From assembly GCF_023243075.1 (NCBI RefSeq), contig NZ_JALKFZ020000170.1, forward strand, positions 1 through 50,259: a DNA stretch of 50,259 bases. The letters run 5' to 3'. This document shows positions 13,585 through 22,775 of this stretch, one piece after another. Position 1 is the stretch's first letter, and the number at the start of each line of letters is the position of its first letter. The DNA is from Frankia sp. AiPa1 (lineage in GTDB: Bacteria; Actinomycetota; Actinomycetes; Frankiales; Frankiaceae). The notes beneath the pieces are model-generated. The model was not told the DNA's origin and searched no databases. It was given only the letters and a program-made list of their open reading frames with translations. Both the position numbers and the translations under genes were made by a program.

Positions 13585-16082
13585 GAGCCGTCGTCATGGC
13601 GGGCGGCGAGGGCACCCGGCTGCGCCCGCTGACCGCCAACCTGCCCAAGCCGCTGCTGCCCGTGGTCAACCGCCCGATCATGGAGCACGTGCTTCGGCTG
13701 CTCAAGCGGCACGGCTTCGACGAGACGATCGTGACGGTGCAGTACCTCGCCTCTATGATCCGGACCTACTTCGGTGCCGGGGACGAGCTCGGTATGCACC
13801 TGTCGTACGCCACCGAGACGACTCCGCTGGGCACCGCCGGCAGCGTGAAGAACGCGCAGGACGCGCTGCGCGACGAGACGTTCCTGGTGATCAGCGGGGA
13901 CGCGCTGACCGACATCGATCTCACCGACCTCGTCGCCTACCACCGCAGGGTGGGTGCCCTGGTCACGGTGGCCCTCAAGTCGGTGCCCGACCCGTTGGAG
14001 TTCGGCATCGTCATCACCGGCGAGGACGGGCGCATCCAGCGGTTCCTGGAGAAGCCGACCTGGGGCCAGGTGTTCTCGGACACCGTCAACACCGGCATCT
14101 ACGTGATGGAGCCCGAGGTGCTCGCGCACGTGCCGAGCGGCGAGCCTGTCGACTGGTCCGGTGACGTGTTCCCGCGCCTGGTCGAGGCCGGCGCGCCCGT
14201 GTTCGGCTATGTGGCCGCCGGCTACTGGGAGGACGTCGGCACCATCGCGAGCTTCCAGCGCGCCCAGGCCGACGTGCTCAACCGCCAGGTCGAGGTCGAG
14301 ATCGGCGGGTTCGAGGTCTCTCCCGGGGTGTGGATCGGCGAGGACGCGGAGGTGCATCCCGACGCCGTCCTGAAGGGCCCGCTCGTCGTCGGCGACTACA
14401 GCAAGGTCGAGGCGGGCGCCGAGCTGCGGGAGTTCTCGGTGCTCGGCAGCAACGTCCTGGTCAAGTCCGGGGCGTTCCTGCACCGGGCGATCGTGCAGGA
14501 CAACGCGCTCATCGGCCCGCAGGCCCACCTGCGCGGCTGCGTCATCGGCCGCAGCACCGACGTGCTGCGCGCGGCGCGCATCGAGGAGGGCGCGGTCATC
14601 GGCGACGAGTGCGTCGTGCGGGAGGAGGCCTTCATCTCGCACGACGTGAAGGTCTACCCGTTCAAGACGATCGAGGCGGGCGCGGTCGTCAACACCTCGG
14701 TGATCTGGGAGTCCCGCGGGCACCGCACGCTGTTCGGCCCGCGCGGCGTGTCCGGCCTGATCAACGCCGAGATCACCCCAGAGCTGGTGGTCCGCCTCGC
14801 CGCCGCCTACGCCACCACCCTGAAGAAGGGTGCCACCGTCACCACCGCGCGTGACGGCTCCCGGGCCGCTCGCGCCCTCAAACGTGCCGTGATCAGTGCC
14901 CTCACCGCCGGAGCGATCAACATCCGCGACCTCGAGGTCGCGCCCATGCCGGTGACCCGCTTCGACGTCCGCTCCTCCAACGCGGCCGGCGGCATCATGG
15001 TGCGTACCACCGCCGGCGACCCCGAGCGCATCGACCTGCTCTTCCTCGACGCCGATGGGGACGACCTCTCACCCGCCGCCCAGCGCAAGCTGGAGCGGGT
15101 CTTCTCCCGTCAGGAGTTCCGCCGCGCCTTCCCCAGCGAGATCGGTGATCTGCGCTTCCCCGCCCGCACCGTCGACCTCTACATCCAGGACCTGCTCGAC
15201 CGGGTCGACATCAGTGGCGTCAGCGAGGCCGCCCTGAAGATCGTCATCGATCCGTCCGGGGGTGCCGCGTCCCTGGTCCTGCCGACCCTGCTCGGCCGGC
15301 TCGGCGTGGACGTGCTCACCGTCAACGGCCGGGTGGACGAGGCCATCCCCGCTTACAGCGCCGCCGACGACCTGCGGGCCACCGACCGGCTCGGCACCCT
15401 GGTCGCAAGCTCCGGGGCGGCCTTCGGGGTGCGCTTCGACCACACGGGCGAGCGCCTGGCCATCGTCGACGAACGCGGTGACCTCATCGACGACGACCGG
15501 GCGCTGCTGGTCTTCCTCGACCTGGTCGCCGCCGAGAACCGCGGCGCCGCCGTCGCCCTGCCCGTCACCACCACCCGGGTGGCGGACCAGGTGACGACCT
15601 TCCACGGGTTGAGTGTGCGCCGTACCTCGCTGTCCGCGCCGGCCCTGTCGCAGGTCGCCCGGGAGGACGGCGTCGTCTTCGCCGCCGACGGTCGGGGCGG
15701 TTTCGTCGTCCCCGAGTTCGGCCCGGCCATCGACGGCCTCGCCGCCTTCGTCAAGCTGCTCGCCCTGGTCTCCCGCACCCGCCTCACGCTGTCCGCCATC
15801 GACGCCCGGATCCCCTCGATCGCCATCCTGCGGCGTTCGGTCCCGACCCCCTGGGCGGCCAAGGGCACGGTGATGCGCCGCATCGTCGAGTCCGTCGACG
15901 TCGACGCCGGCTACTCCCTCGACACCACCGACGGTGTGCGCATCGTCGCCGCCGACGGTGCCTGGATCCTCGTCCTGCCCGACCCCAGCGAAGCCGTCAC
16001 CCATCTGTGGGCCGAGGGCACCGACCTCACCGAGGCCCACACCCTGCTGCGCCACTGGGCCGACGTAGTCGAATCCCGCTAA
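13581..16082 (+). CDS. Sugar nucleotidyltransferase / phosphomannomutase-like fusion (833 aa)
   Basis: There are three modules. Residues 1-235 are a nucleotidyltransferase ([19 protein letters not shown] signature, [33 protein letters not shown]). Residues about 245-375 are left-handed beta-helix hexapeptide repeats ([20 protein letters not shown] and following). Residues about 385-833 are a phosphohexomutase-like domain ([55 protein letters not shown]). The N-terminal part should make GDP-mannose or a related NDP-sugar from a sugar-1-phosphate. The mutase part looks catalytically weak: I cannot find the TASHNP phosphoserine loop, and the metal loop reads DADGDDLS instead of DGDGDR. It may serve a regulatory role. 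GTG start overlapping the preceding gene. Confidence 0.88.
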   Translation: MRAVVMAGGEGTRLRPLTANLPKPLLPVVNRPIMEHVLRLLKRHGFDETIVTVQYLASMIRTYFGAGDELGMHLSYATETTPLGTAGSVKNAQDALRDETFLVISGDALTDIDLTDLVAYHRRVGALVTVALKSVPDPLEFGIVITGEDGRIQRFLEKPTWGQVFSDTVNTGIYVMEPEVLAHVPSGEPVDWSGDVFPRLVEAGAPVFGYVAAGYWEDVGTIASFQRAQADVLNRQVEVEIGGFEVSPGVWIGEDAEVHPDAVLKGPLVVGDYSKVEAGAELREFSVLGSNVLVKSGAFLHRAIVQDNALIGPQAHLRGCVIGRSTDVLRAARIEEGAVIGDECVVREEAFISHDVKVYPFKTIEAGAVVNTSVIWESRGHRTLFGPRGVSGLINAEITPELVVRLAAAYATTLKKGATVTTARDGSRAARALKRAVISALTAGAINIRDLEVAPMPVTRFDVRSSNAAGGIMVRTTAGDPERIDLLFLDADGDDLSPAAQRKLERVFSRQEFRRAFPSEIGDLRFPARTVDLYIQDLLDRVDISGVSEAALKIVIDPSGGAASLVLPTLLGRLGVDVLTVNGRVDEAIPAYSAADDLRATDRLGTLVASSGAAFGVRFDHTGERLAIVDERGDLIDDDRALLVFLDLVAAENRGAAVALPVTTTRVADQVTTFHGLSVRRTSLSAPALSQVAREDGVVFAADGRGGFVVPEFGPAIDGLAAFVKLLALVSRTRLTLSAIDARIPSIAILRRSVPTPWAAKGTVMRRIVESVDVDAGYSLDTTDGVRIVAADGAWILVLPDPSEAVTHLWAEGTDLTEAHTLLRHWADVVESR

Positions 16083-16578
16083 CCCTACCCTCCACCCCCC
16101 GTCCCCCACCCCCCGTCCCCCCGCCGAATGCGCCCCGCAGGATCGAGCCGAAGGCCAGTGAAGGATTTGGGCCCCGGATCCGCACCTAACCCTCGGCGTC
16201 TCGGCGTAGCCAGAACGACACACCTCATCGTCGGCGGCGCCGCTGCCTTTCCTCAAGATCGTCGCCCATGGTGAGTGTGGTCTGCCGCGCCGGGGCGCGG
16301 GAGTGACCCACGCCGGCGCCATGCGTGCGTCTGGGCCGCTACGGCATCACCGGCGACTCCTGGGACAGTCACCACCCCGTGAGCCAGCCGGATTCCCTAC
16401 GGCACATCGGACCCGAGCTCCCCGCTTTCGACCTCGTCAGAGCCTGGATCCGCGCGGCCTTCGCTGGTTCGACCGGGCATAGCCGCGGCGCGCGGCCCCA
16501 CGCTCGGTCCAATCCAGGACGCCGTCCGTCAAAATGCCCCATGTGCGGGATCGGACCGGATGGCTGCGGGGGCGCGCC
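16083..16578. other. Intergenic region before the DUF881 genes
   Basis: About 500 bases without a supported gene. A C-rich stretch with the unit ACCCCCCGTCCCCC-like repeated twice lies at roughly 16090-16125. The remainder has no recognisable RNA or strong terminator. It should hold the promoter of the DUF881-Sbp-DUF881 group. Confidence 0.45.
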
Positions 16579-17439
16579 ATGAAGGATTCCGCGGCAGGGG
16601 GACGTGGCACTGATGGGCGTTCGGTGAGCTCCGGGCTCGGGACCGCGCGGAGTCGTCCGGTGGCGCTGGCCGTGGCACTGATCCTGCTCGCGGGGGTGGT
16701 GACGCTGGGGGTTCGGCAGGCCGCGACGGAGGCCGCCGCCCGAGGCCGGCTCGCGGGCGTGCTGCGCACCCAGGTGGACGCACGTTCCGCCGAGCTGGCG
16801 CTCACCGGGCGGCGGGTCGGTGAGCTGCGTCGGCAGGTGGCGGCGAGCCGCGCCGAACGTCGCCGGGCAGTCGAACGGCAGACGCGGGCGGCCGGCGACA
16901 TCGCCATGCTCGGCCCGGCCGGAGGGTTCGCGGCGGTGCGGGGCCCAGGCCTGCGCATCACCGTGACCGACCGCACCGCCGTGGGCGTGCCCGGCGGTGC
17001 GGGCGCGACGGAAGGGGGAGCCGGCCCGGACGCGCAGGCGCGCTCGACGGCCGGGCCGTCCTCGACGGCGGACGGCGCCGGCGGCGATGGCGGTGTTGGT
17101 GTTGGTGATCATGATTTGGCGGATCTGGTCAATGTGCTCTGGCTTGCGGGCGCGGAGGCCGTCGCGGTGAACGGGGTGCGGCTCACGGCGCTCAGTGCGA
17201 TCCGGGCGGCGGCGGACGTCATCCTGGTAGGCCTCGTGCCGGTGCTGGCGCCGTACGTGATCGAGGCTGTGGGCGAGCCGGCGGGGCTTGCCTCGCGGGT
17301 GGAGCGCTCGGCCGTCGTCGACCGGCTGCGCCACCGGGCGTCCCCGCCCACGAGCTCGCTGACGGTGGCCCCGGCCACGGTCCTCACCCTGCCTGCGGCG
17401 CAGCTTCCGGTCCTGCGCAACGCCCGTCGGAGCGGATGA
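16579..17439 (+). CDS. DUF881 family membrane-anchored protein
   Basis: This 286-residue protein has a short cytoplasmic N-terminus, one membrane helix (VALAVALILLAGVVTLGV, about residues 30-47), then an extracytoplasmic coiled region (about 50-105) and the DUF881 domain. Recognisable domain elements are GFAAVRGPGLRITVTD, LADLVNVLWLAGAEAVAVNG, RLTALSAIRA and PYVIEAVGEPAGLASRV. A Gly/Ala/Ser-rich insert (about residues 137-175) interrupts the domain between the first strand and LADLVN. The family has no proven function, but it occurs with the small basic protein in Gram-positives; related proteins in Bacillus sit near division genes. The exact start is uncertain because a plausible ribosome binding site is lacking; in-frame starts exist at 16534 and 16543. 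It ends inside the next gene start (TGATG). Confidence 0.85.
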   Translation: MKDSAAGGRGTDGRSVSSGLGTARSRPVALAVALILLAGVVTLGVRQAATEAAARGRLAGVLRTQVDARSAELALTGRRVGELRRQVAASRAERRRAVERQTRAAGDIAMLGPAGGFAAVRGPGLRITVTDRTAVGVPGGAGATEGGAGPDAQARSTAGPSSTADGAGGDGGVGVGDHDLADLVNVLWLAGAEAVAVNGVRLTALSAIRAAADVILVGLVPVLAPYVIEAVGEPAGLASRVERSAVVDRLRHRASPPTSSLTVAPATVLTLPAAQLPVLRNARRSG

Positions 17440-17810
17440 TGCGGAGTGCGAGGATGCGGACGATGCGGAACCGGATGTTGATCGCTCTGGCGGCCCTGGC
17501 CATGGGGGTGGTGGCCGGACTTCTCCTGGGGCCCACCACACCGGGATGGCTTGATCCATATCTGCCGGTCGCGGTGGTCGCCGCGGTGGATGCCGTTCTC
17601 GGCGCCGCGCGGGCACTCGCCGAGCGGACGTTCGATGAGCGGGACTTCGTCGTCTCCTTCGTGGGCGATGTCGCCATCGCGGTGCTGCTGGTGCTGCTCG
17701 GTGAACTCGTGGGCTTCGCCGATGCCCTGTCCACCGCGGTCGTGGTGGTGCTCGGGATCCGGATCTTCATGACCGCGACGGCGCTGCGCCGTGTCCTGAT
17801 CGGCCGCTGA
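17436..17810 (+). CDS. sbp: Small basic protein Sbp (DUF1290 family)
   Basis: A 124-residue integral membrane protein with three to four predicted helices (LIALAALAMGVVAGLLLGP, YLPVAVVAAVDAVLGA, FVVSFVGDVAIAVLLVLLGE, STAVVVVLGIRIF). The YLPVAVVAAVDAVLGAARA and FNRNLA-like ERRIF region fit the Sbp family, always encoded between or beside DUF881 proteins. The start overlaps the preceding stop (ATGA), and it ends one base before the next ATG, so the three genes form a translationally linked set. It probably forms a membrane complex with the two DUF881 proteins. The two extra methionines at the N-terminus make the exact start (17436 or an internal ATG) uncertain. Confidence 0.88.
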   Translation: MMRSARMRTMRNRMLIALAALAMGVVAGLLLGPTTPGWLDPYLPVAVVAAVDAVLGAARALAERTFDERDFVVSFVGDVAIAVLLVLLGELVGFADALSTAVVVVLGIRIFMTATALRRVLIGR

Positions 17811-17811
17811 C

Positions 17812-19221
17812 ATGGCGGCCCCCGATCCGGACGCCCATCCCGAAGCCCGCTGCGCCCCCCGCATCGGTCCTGCCGTCCGGGCCGGCTCCGACGCCCAGGC
17901 CGCCTCCAGGGCAGACCCCGGCCCAGCCCCCGACGTCGGGCCCGACGCACTCGACCCCAGGGACGTCGACCCCAGAGACGAGGAGGCGACCCGGCAGCTC
18001 GTGATCGCCAGACGGCGCGGACGGGAGACACCGGCGTCGCCACCGCCGGCGGTGGCCTCCAGAGAGGCCGCGTCGGAGCGGGCGGGAGCGCTGCTGGCCG
18101 GGACGGCGGCGCAGAACGAATCCGAAGGCGCCCGGAATGCCGAGAGCGCCGCAGGCGCGGGGAAGGCGGGAGGCTCCGAGGGGGCCGGGAATGCCGAAGG
18201 CACCTGCGGTGCCGAAGCCGAGCCAGCCGACCCCGGTGACGACAACGCCCCTGCTGACGACAGTGCCCCTGGCGACGACAGCGACGCCGTTGATGACAGC
18301 GACGCCGAGGTTGACGGCCGCGCCGAGGCTGACGGCCACGGCGGGGACGGCGCCGGGAGTGAGCGTGGCAAGGGCGGCGGCACGGACGGGACGCGGTCAC
18401 CGGGTGCGATGCGGGCGGCGGCCCTGCTGCTGCTGGCTGCGTTCGGCTTCGGCGGGGTGGTCGCGGTCCGGTCGGCGTCGCCGTCGTTCTCCCTGGGCCG
18501 GGCGAGCCCGGACCAGCTGGCCGCGACCTTGAGCGCGATCGGCGCCGCCGACCGCTCGCTGTCGGCCGAGGAACAACGGCTGCGCCTGAACACGGGAGCG
18601 GAAACGGCAGCTGTGCCGGGCGCCGTGGGCCGCCCGAGCGGCACCGGTGCGTCCGGCGGGGCCCAGGCGACGCCCGGCCCTGGACCCGGGACCTCCACGA
18701 CCGGCTCCGGGACGGCCGCGGCGGGCAGCGGGACGGGATCAGGCGAGGCGCCGGGAGCCACGGGTGCGGGGGAGGGGGAGGGGGAGGGGGAGGGCACAGC
18801 GGACGAGCTGGCGGTGCTCGCGGGAACGGTGCCGGTGGCGGGACCGGGTCTGGAGCTCACCGTGCATGACCCACATCGATCGGTCGACGCGTCGGTACTC
18901 GTCGACGCGCTGCAGGAGTTGCGGGACGCCGGTGCCGAGGCGATCGAGATCGCCGGGGTGCGCACGGGGGTGTCGACCTACATCGCCGACAGCCCGGGGC
19001 ACGGTCTGGTCGTGGACGGACGGTCGGTCACCGCGCCCTACGTCGTGCGCGTCGTGGGCGATGCGCACACCCTGGACCGGGCGCTGCGGATCCCCGGGGG
19101 TGTCCTCGATACGGTAGCGGCGCGGGACGGTGCGCAGGCGGGCGTGCGGGCCTTCGGGCACCTTGAGATCCGGACGCTGCGGGCCGCGCCGAGTCCCCGC
19201 TACGCTCGGCCGGCCGGCTGA
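17812..19221 (+). CDS. DUF881 family protein with long acidic N-terminal extension (469 aa)
   Basis: The second DUF881 protein of the locus. The first 195 residues are disordered, Ala/Asp/Glu/Gly-rich and repetitive (ADDSAPGDDSDAVDDSDAEV). A membrane helix is near residues 200-217 (AALLLLAAFGFGGVVAV). A linker with Gly-Glu repeats (GEGEGEGEG) follows, then the DUF881 domain from about residue 335 (VPVAGPGLELTVHDP, VDALQELRDAGAEAIEIAGV, APYVVRVVGDAHTLDRALRI). The domain is shorter than in the first paralogue. The N-terminal extension is unusual and should lie in the cytoplasm. Expression is probably tied to Sbp. Extensions of this kind often vary among strains, so the length should be treated with care. 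Confidence 0.85.
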   Translation: MAAPDPDAHPEARCAPRIGPAVRAGSDAQAASRADPGPAPDVGPDALDPRDVDPRDEEATRQLVIARRRGRETPASPPPAVASREAASERAGALLAGTAAQNESEGARNAESAAGAGKAGGSEGAGNAEGTCGAEAEPADPGDDNAPADDSAPGDDSDAVDDSDAEVDGRAEADGHGGDGAGSERGKGGGTDGTRSPGAMRAAALLLLAAFGFGGVVAVRSASPSFSLGRASPDQLAATLSAIGAADRSLSAEEQRLRLNTGAETAAVPGAVGRPSGTGASGGAQATPGPGPGTSTTGSGTAAAGSGTGSGEAPGATGAGEGEGEGEGTADELAVLAGTVPVAGPGLELTVHDPHRSVDASVLVDALQELRDAGAEAIEIAGVRTGVSTYIADSPGHGLVVDGRSVTAPYVVRVVGDAHTLDRALRIPGGVLDTVAARDGAQAGVRAFGHLEIRTLRAAPSPRYARPAG

Positions 19222-19354
19222 CCTCGCGGCCGGGCGGACGGCCGGAGGCAGCCATGTGGCCTGCACCGGCCGTGGCCGGTGAGGGTGAGGGCTGGATCCG
19301 CGCGGCCGGGGTATGGCCGCGGGGGGACGTCGATCTAGGGGAGGCGATCTTCCG

Positions 19355-19741
19355 GTGTACCCGGATGACCTGAAGTACACGCGCGAGCACGAGTGGGTCC
19401 GGCTTGCCGATGGCACAGCCACGATCGGCATCACGTCGTACGCGCAGGAGGCGCTGGGCGACATCGTGTTCGTGTCGTTGCCGGAGGTGGGAGTCTCGCT
19501 CCAGGCCGGAGAGTCCTTCGGTGAGGTCGAGTCGACCAAGAGCGTCTCCGAGATCTACGCGCCGGCCGCCGGCAAGGTGACGGCCCGCAACGACGCGCTG
19601 GTCACCTCGCCCGAGCTGATCAACTCCGATCCCTATGGTGACGGCTGGCTCGTCCGGTTCACGCTTGCGGAGGGGACTGGCTTCGAGGGCCTCCTCGACG
19701 CAAGTGAGTACGTGGAGCACGTGAAAGGCGACTCACAGTAG
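19355..19741 (+). CDS. gcvH: Glycine cleavage system H protein
   Basis: A 128-residue lipoyl carrier protein. The family is clear from YPDDLKYTREHEWVRLADG at the start, ITSYAQEALGDIVFVSLPEV in the middle, and GESFGEVESTKSVSEIYAP, where K62 carries lipoate. It ends with NSDPYGDGWLVRF and the usual acidic tail. The GTG at 19355 is chosen by alignment with the family start and a GGGGAGG site 11 bases upstream; a longer in-frame reading from 19313 adds 14 atypical residues. The protein shuttles the aminomethyl group between the P, T and L proteins of the glycine cleavage complex. As in mycobacteria it stands apart from gcvT/gcvP and next to garA, fitting a link between one-carbon flow and 2-oxoglutarate metabolism. 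Confidence 0.96.
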   Translation: MYPDDLKYTREHEWVRLADGTATIGITSYAQEALGDIVFVSLPEVGVSLQAGESFGEVESTKSVSEIYAPAAGKVTARNDALVTSPELINSDPYGDGWLVRFTLAEGTGFEGLLDASEYVEHVKGDSQ

Positions 19742-20031
19742 CAGCTTGAGTCGGGGTGGCGAGAGGTGTGTCACGCCACGCCGAACAACACGGGTCGCAC
19801 CCTTTTCGCGACCGTGCCCCCGATGCACTAGCCTCGGAGTGCGCCGGGGCGCGGTCGTGGACGGCCCAGCCGTCGGCATGTGATCATCCCGGTGGTGGGG
19901 GTGGGCTGAGTACATCTGGCTACCGTCATCGCATTGCTGGTAGAGACGTTCCCGTCGCCGCGGTTGGCGGCGGCCGAGGCGGCTGGCGAACCCGTTCGCG
20001 CGGGGATCGGCGGCAGGAAGCGGACGCGACT

Positions 20032-20577
20032 GTGTTCTGCACGAGGTGCGGACAGCAGAACCCGTCCGACGCGCTGTACTGCGCGCGGTGCGGGTCCCCC
20101 CTCGTGCGCCCGGGGGAGCCCGTGGCGCCGGAGCGGCCCGCCGAACAGACATCAACGCTCAATCTCGCCGCCGCCCTGTCCGGTATCGAGGGCGACCATG
20201 TCGACGAGTCCACCGAGCGCGACGCGGTCGCCGCGGTCGACGCGTTGCCGCCGGGATCGGCGCTGCTGGTCGTCAAACGTGGCCCGAACGCCGGCAGCCG
20301 GTTCCTGCTGGACGCGGACATGACCAGTGTCGGGCGGCACCCGGAGAGCGACATCTTCCTCGACGACGTGACGGTTTCCCGTCGGCATGCGGAGTTCCAC
20401 CGCTCGCCGTACACGAAGGGCTTCTCCGTGCGTGACGTCGGCAGCCTCAACGGCACCTACCTCAATCGGGAACGCATCGACTCCGCCGACCTCACCAGCG
20501 GTGACGAGGTGCAGATCGGCAAGTTCAGGCTGGTGTTCCTGACCGGTACGAGCTACGGGGGGTCGGTGGCGCGGTGA
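20032..20577 (+). CDS. garA: GarA/OdhI-like FHA signalling protein with zinc ribbon
   Basis: A 181-residue protein with an N-terminal zinc ribbon (C3, C6, C17, C20: FCTRCGQQNPSDALYCARCG), a Thr-containing segment (EQTSTLNLAAAL, residues 38-49) and a C-terminal FHA domain. The FHA core shows GSRFLLD, SVGRHPESDIFLDDVTVSRR, HAEFHR and SLNGTYLN. In mycobacteria and corynebacteria, GarA/OdhI is phosphorylated by PknB/PknG at a Thr pair in this linker, and the FHA domain then binds it intramolecularly, changing inhibition of 2-oxoglutarate dehydrogenase and glutamate enzymes. The zinc ribbon extends the usual mycobacterial form. The GTG at 20032 is chosen because it opens the zinc ribbon. Position between gcvH and ftsR supports orthology. 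Confidence 0.88.
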   Translation: MFCTRCGQQNPSDALYCARCGSPLVRPGEPVAPERPAEQTSTLNLAAALSGIEGDHVDESTERDAVAAVDALPPGSALLVVKRGPNAGSRFLLDADMTSVGRHPESDIFLDDVTVSRRHAEFHRSPYTKGFSVRDVGSLNGTYLNRERIDSADLTSGDEVQIGKFRLVFLTGTSYGGSVAR

Positions 20578-20593
20578 TCGGGAAGGTGCAGCG

Positions 20594-21421
20594 GTGAGCG
20601 GATTCGCCGCGGCGGCGGCCACCTCGCATCCCGAGATGGCGCATCCGGAGATGTCCCCTCCGCAGCGGTCGCACCAGGAGGTGCCGCGCCGGGGCCGGGG
20701 CGGCGCGGGTGGCCCGGCCGCGAAGGTGCTCACCATCGGCCAGGTCCTCGAGCGGCTGCGGGCGGACTTCGCGGACATCACGCTGTCGAAGATCCGGTAC
20801 CTGGAGGCGGAGGGGCTGGTCGAGCCGGCCCGTACATCCGCTAACTACCGTAAGTACTCGGCGGATGACGTCACGCGCCTGCGCTATGTGTTACACGCGC
20901 AGCGGGAGCGCTTCCTTCCGCTTCGGGTGATCAAGGAGGAGCTGGCCTCGCTGGACAGTGGGGAGACTCCGGTGCACCGTCCCGGGCCCCGCGCGCTGCC
21001 GCCGCATCCGGCCGTCACCGGACTGGATGCGATCCTCGGTGCCGAACGGGTGCGGATGTCGCGCCGCGAGCTGCTGGCGAGCGTGGGGCTCGATGAGGAG
21101 ACCCTGACGGATCTTGAGCGCCACGGCCTGGTGGCGCCGATCGCCGGTGGCAGCTACTACGACTCCGACGCGGTCCTCGTCGCCCGCACCGTGGCCCTGC
21201 TGGCCGGGCACGGTGTGCAGGCGCGGCATCTGCGGGCCGCTCGGACCGTGGCCGACCGTGAGGCTGGTCTCATCGAGGCCGCCGCCGCCCCACTGCGTGG
21301 GCAGCGCGGTGCGGACAGCGCGGGACGCGCCGCCCAGACCGCCGACGAGCTCGCTGCCTTGCTGGTGCGGCTGCACGCGGCGCTGCTGCGTTCCCGGCTT
21401 GCCGCCGGCCGGCCCGGCTGA
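20594..21421 (+). CDS. ftsR: MerR-family regulator, FtsR-like
   Basis: A 275-residue MerR protein. After about 45 low-complexity residues (three near-repeats of HPEM), the HTH is VLTIGQVLERLRADFADITL, then SKIRYLEAEGLVEPARTSAN, then YRKYSADDVTRLRYVLHAQR. The conserved FLPLRVIKEEL and a second domain with MSRRELLASVGLDEETLTDL, ERHGLVAP and YYDSDAVLVARTVALLAGHG complete the family. In Corynebacterium the protein at this place, FtsR, activates ftsZ; that role is inferred here from family and synteny. GTG start, 16 bases after the garA stop, so the two are probably co-transcribed. Confidence 0.85.
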   Translation: MSGFAAAAATSHPEMAHPEMSPPQRSHQEVPRRGRGGAGGPAAKVLTIGQVLERLRADFADITLSKIRYLEAEGLVEPARTSANYRKYSADDVTRLRYVLHAQRERFLPLRVIKEELASLDSGETPVHRPGPRALPPHPAVTGLDAILGAERVRMSRRELLASVGLDEETLTDLERHGLVAPIAGGSYYDSDAVLVARTVALLAGHGVQARHLRAARTVADREAGLIEAAAAPLRGQRGADSAGRAAQTADELAALLVRLHAALLRSRLAAGRPG

Positions 21422-21600
21422 GCGGTCGGCGGGCTGCTTCGGCGCGGCCTGGGCGGGCCGGGTGGATCTGCCCTGGCGGGCGGTGGAACCCCTCGGCGCG
21501 CTGACGCGAGGCGCAAGCGGGGATACTGTCTCCCCTGTGGGGTTTTCTGGCTCCGGTCATAGCATCCTGCCCTGCCCCACCTGCGCGAGGAGGTAGATCG

Positions 21601-22086
21601 GTGCATCGGCTGGACATCGTCGGCGTGCGAGTCGAGCTTCCGTCGAAGCAGCCGATCGTCCTGCTCAAGGAGGTGGGCGGTGAGCGGTATCTGCCCATCT
21701 GGATCGGCGCGGTCGAGGCGACCGCGATCGCGTTCGCCCAGGAGGGCATCACGACGGCACGGCCCATGACGCACGACCTGATGCGGGACGTCCTGCGAGC
21801 CCTGGAGACGGACCTCACCCGGGTGACCATCACGGACCTGCAGGATGGTGTCTTCTTCGCGACACTCGTGTTCGGCAACGGGGTCGAGGTCTCGGCCCGT
21901 CCATCGGACGCGATCGCGCTCGCGATGCGGATGGGAGCACCGGTCTACGGCGTCGAGGCGGTCCTGGCCGAGGCCGGGATCACGGTTCCCGAGGAGCAGG
22001 AACAGGAGCAGGAGAGCGAACTGGAGAAGTTCCGCGAGTTCCTGGACACGATCTCCCCCGAGGACTTCAACACCCCCGGCTCCTGA
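21601..22086 (+). CDS. Bifunctional nuclease family protein (DUF151)
   Basis: A 161-residue soluble protein. The DUF151/BFN signature is complete: VGVRVELPSKQPIVLLKEV, RYLPIWIGAVEATAIAFAQE, RPMTHDLMRDVLRALETDL, VTITDLQDGVFFATLVF and SARPSDAIALAMRMGAPVYG. A Glu/Gln-rich helix ends it (PEEQEQEQESELEKF). A strong ribosome binding site (GAGGAGG, 7 bases before GTG) fixes the start. Family members have been reported with RNase/DNase activity, but the cellular role in actinobacteria is unclear. It is separated from ftsR by 179 bases and may have its own promoter there. Confidence 0.93.
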   Translation: MHRLDIVGVRVELPSKQPIVLLKEVGGERYLPIWIGAVEATAIAFAQEGITTARPMTHDLMRDVLRALETDLTRVTITDLQDGVFFATLVFGNGVEVSARPSDAIALAMRMGAPVYGVEAVLAEAGITVPEEQEQEQESELEKFREFLDTISPEDFNTPGS

Positions 22087-22775
22087 CCCCACGGCTCCCG
22101 GCCCCCGCGGTCCGGCCGCCTGCTCTGCCCGCCCGAGGGGACCGGTGGGCCGAACGGCCGGGCAGATGGGCCTTGAGGACCGAAAGGCCGCGCGCAGCTG
22201 CGGGGCCGGCGTTGGTCCGGCACGTGCGACAGGCATGATCGGTTCATGTTTGTCCGGTCTGCCCCGCCGTGTCCGCTGGACTACGGACACGCCGGCTTAG
22301 ATCATTGAAGGAATCGCGCGTCCCTCCTACGGTCAGGGGAACCGAACTCCGTCAGCCAGCGTCGCCCGTGCGTGTGGCGCAGGTGCCGATGCCCTGGCAT
22401 GCTCCGGCTCTGACCTTGCCGGAGGGAGAGCGGTGCGTTCTGCCCCGGGTTGCTGGTGCCGGTGTGCGCCGATGGTGCCGCTGCGTCGTCGGTGGTGGTC
22501 GTCGGTGGTGGTGGTCGGCGGTCTGCCGCTGACGGATCGCTGCTGGCGGTCGGCTCTGGCTCGCGACGACGCCACGTGGGGCTACCGCGGCGCGGACGTC
22601 CATGACGTGGGCGTGTCGCCAGGGCTTGTCGCATGCTTGGGCGGTGTCCAGGGGAGCGGGCACGCGGCGGAGAGGGAAGGTGACTCGACCGGACCGGGCG
22701 TCCGGACGGCGGCCCCTGGGTGCGGGCTGCCAGGGACGGGCTCGGATCGATCCTGAGGATGGCGATGGCGGCGAA
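22087..22775. other. Intergenic region between DUF151 and the second MerR gene
   Basis: Roughly 690 bases with no supported gene. Frames across it are Arg/Gly/Pro-rich and lack domains. A GT-rich run (GTCGGTGGTGGTCGTCGG-like) lies at 22480-22520. Expected content is the promoter for the MerR gene at 22776. Confidence 0.45.

Noticed and set aside
13515..14723. Long minus-strand frame opposite the nucleotidyltransferase fusion
   Set aside because: Antisense shadow rich in His/Asp/Arg, as expected opposite GC-rich coding DNA; the plus-strand frame has clear motifs.
19222..19354. Glycine riboswitch before gcvH
   Set aside because: The 130-base spacer lacks the paired aptamer core and is too short for the usual tandem form.
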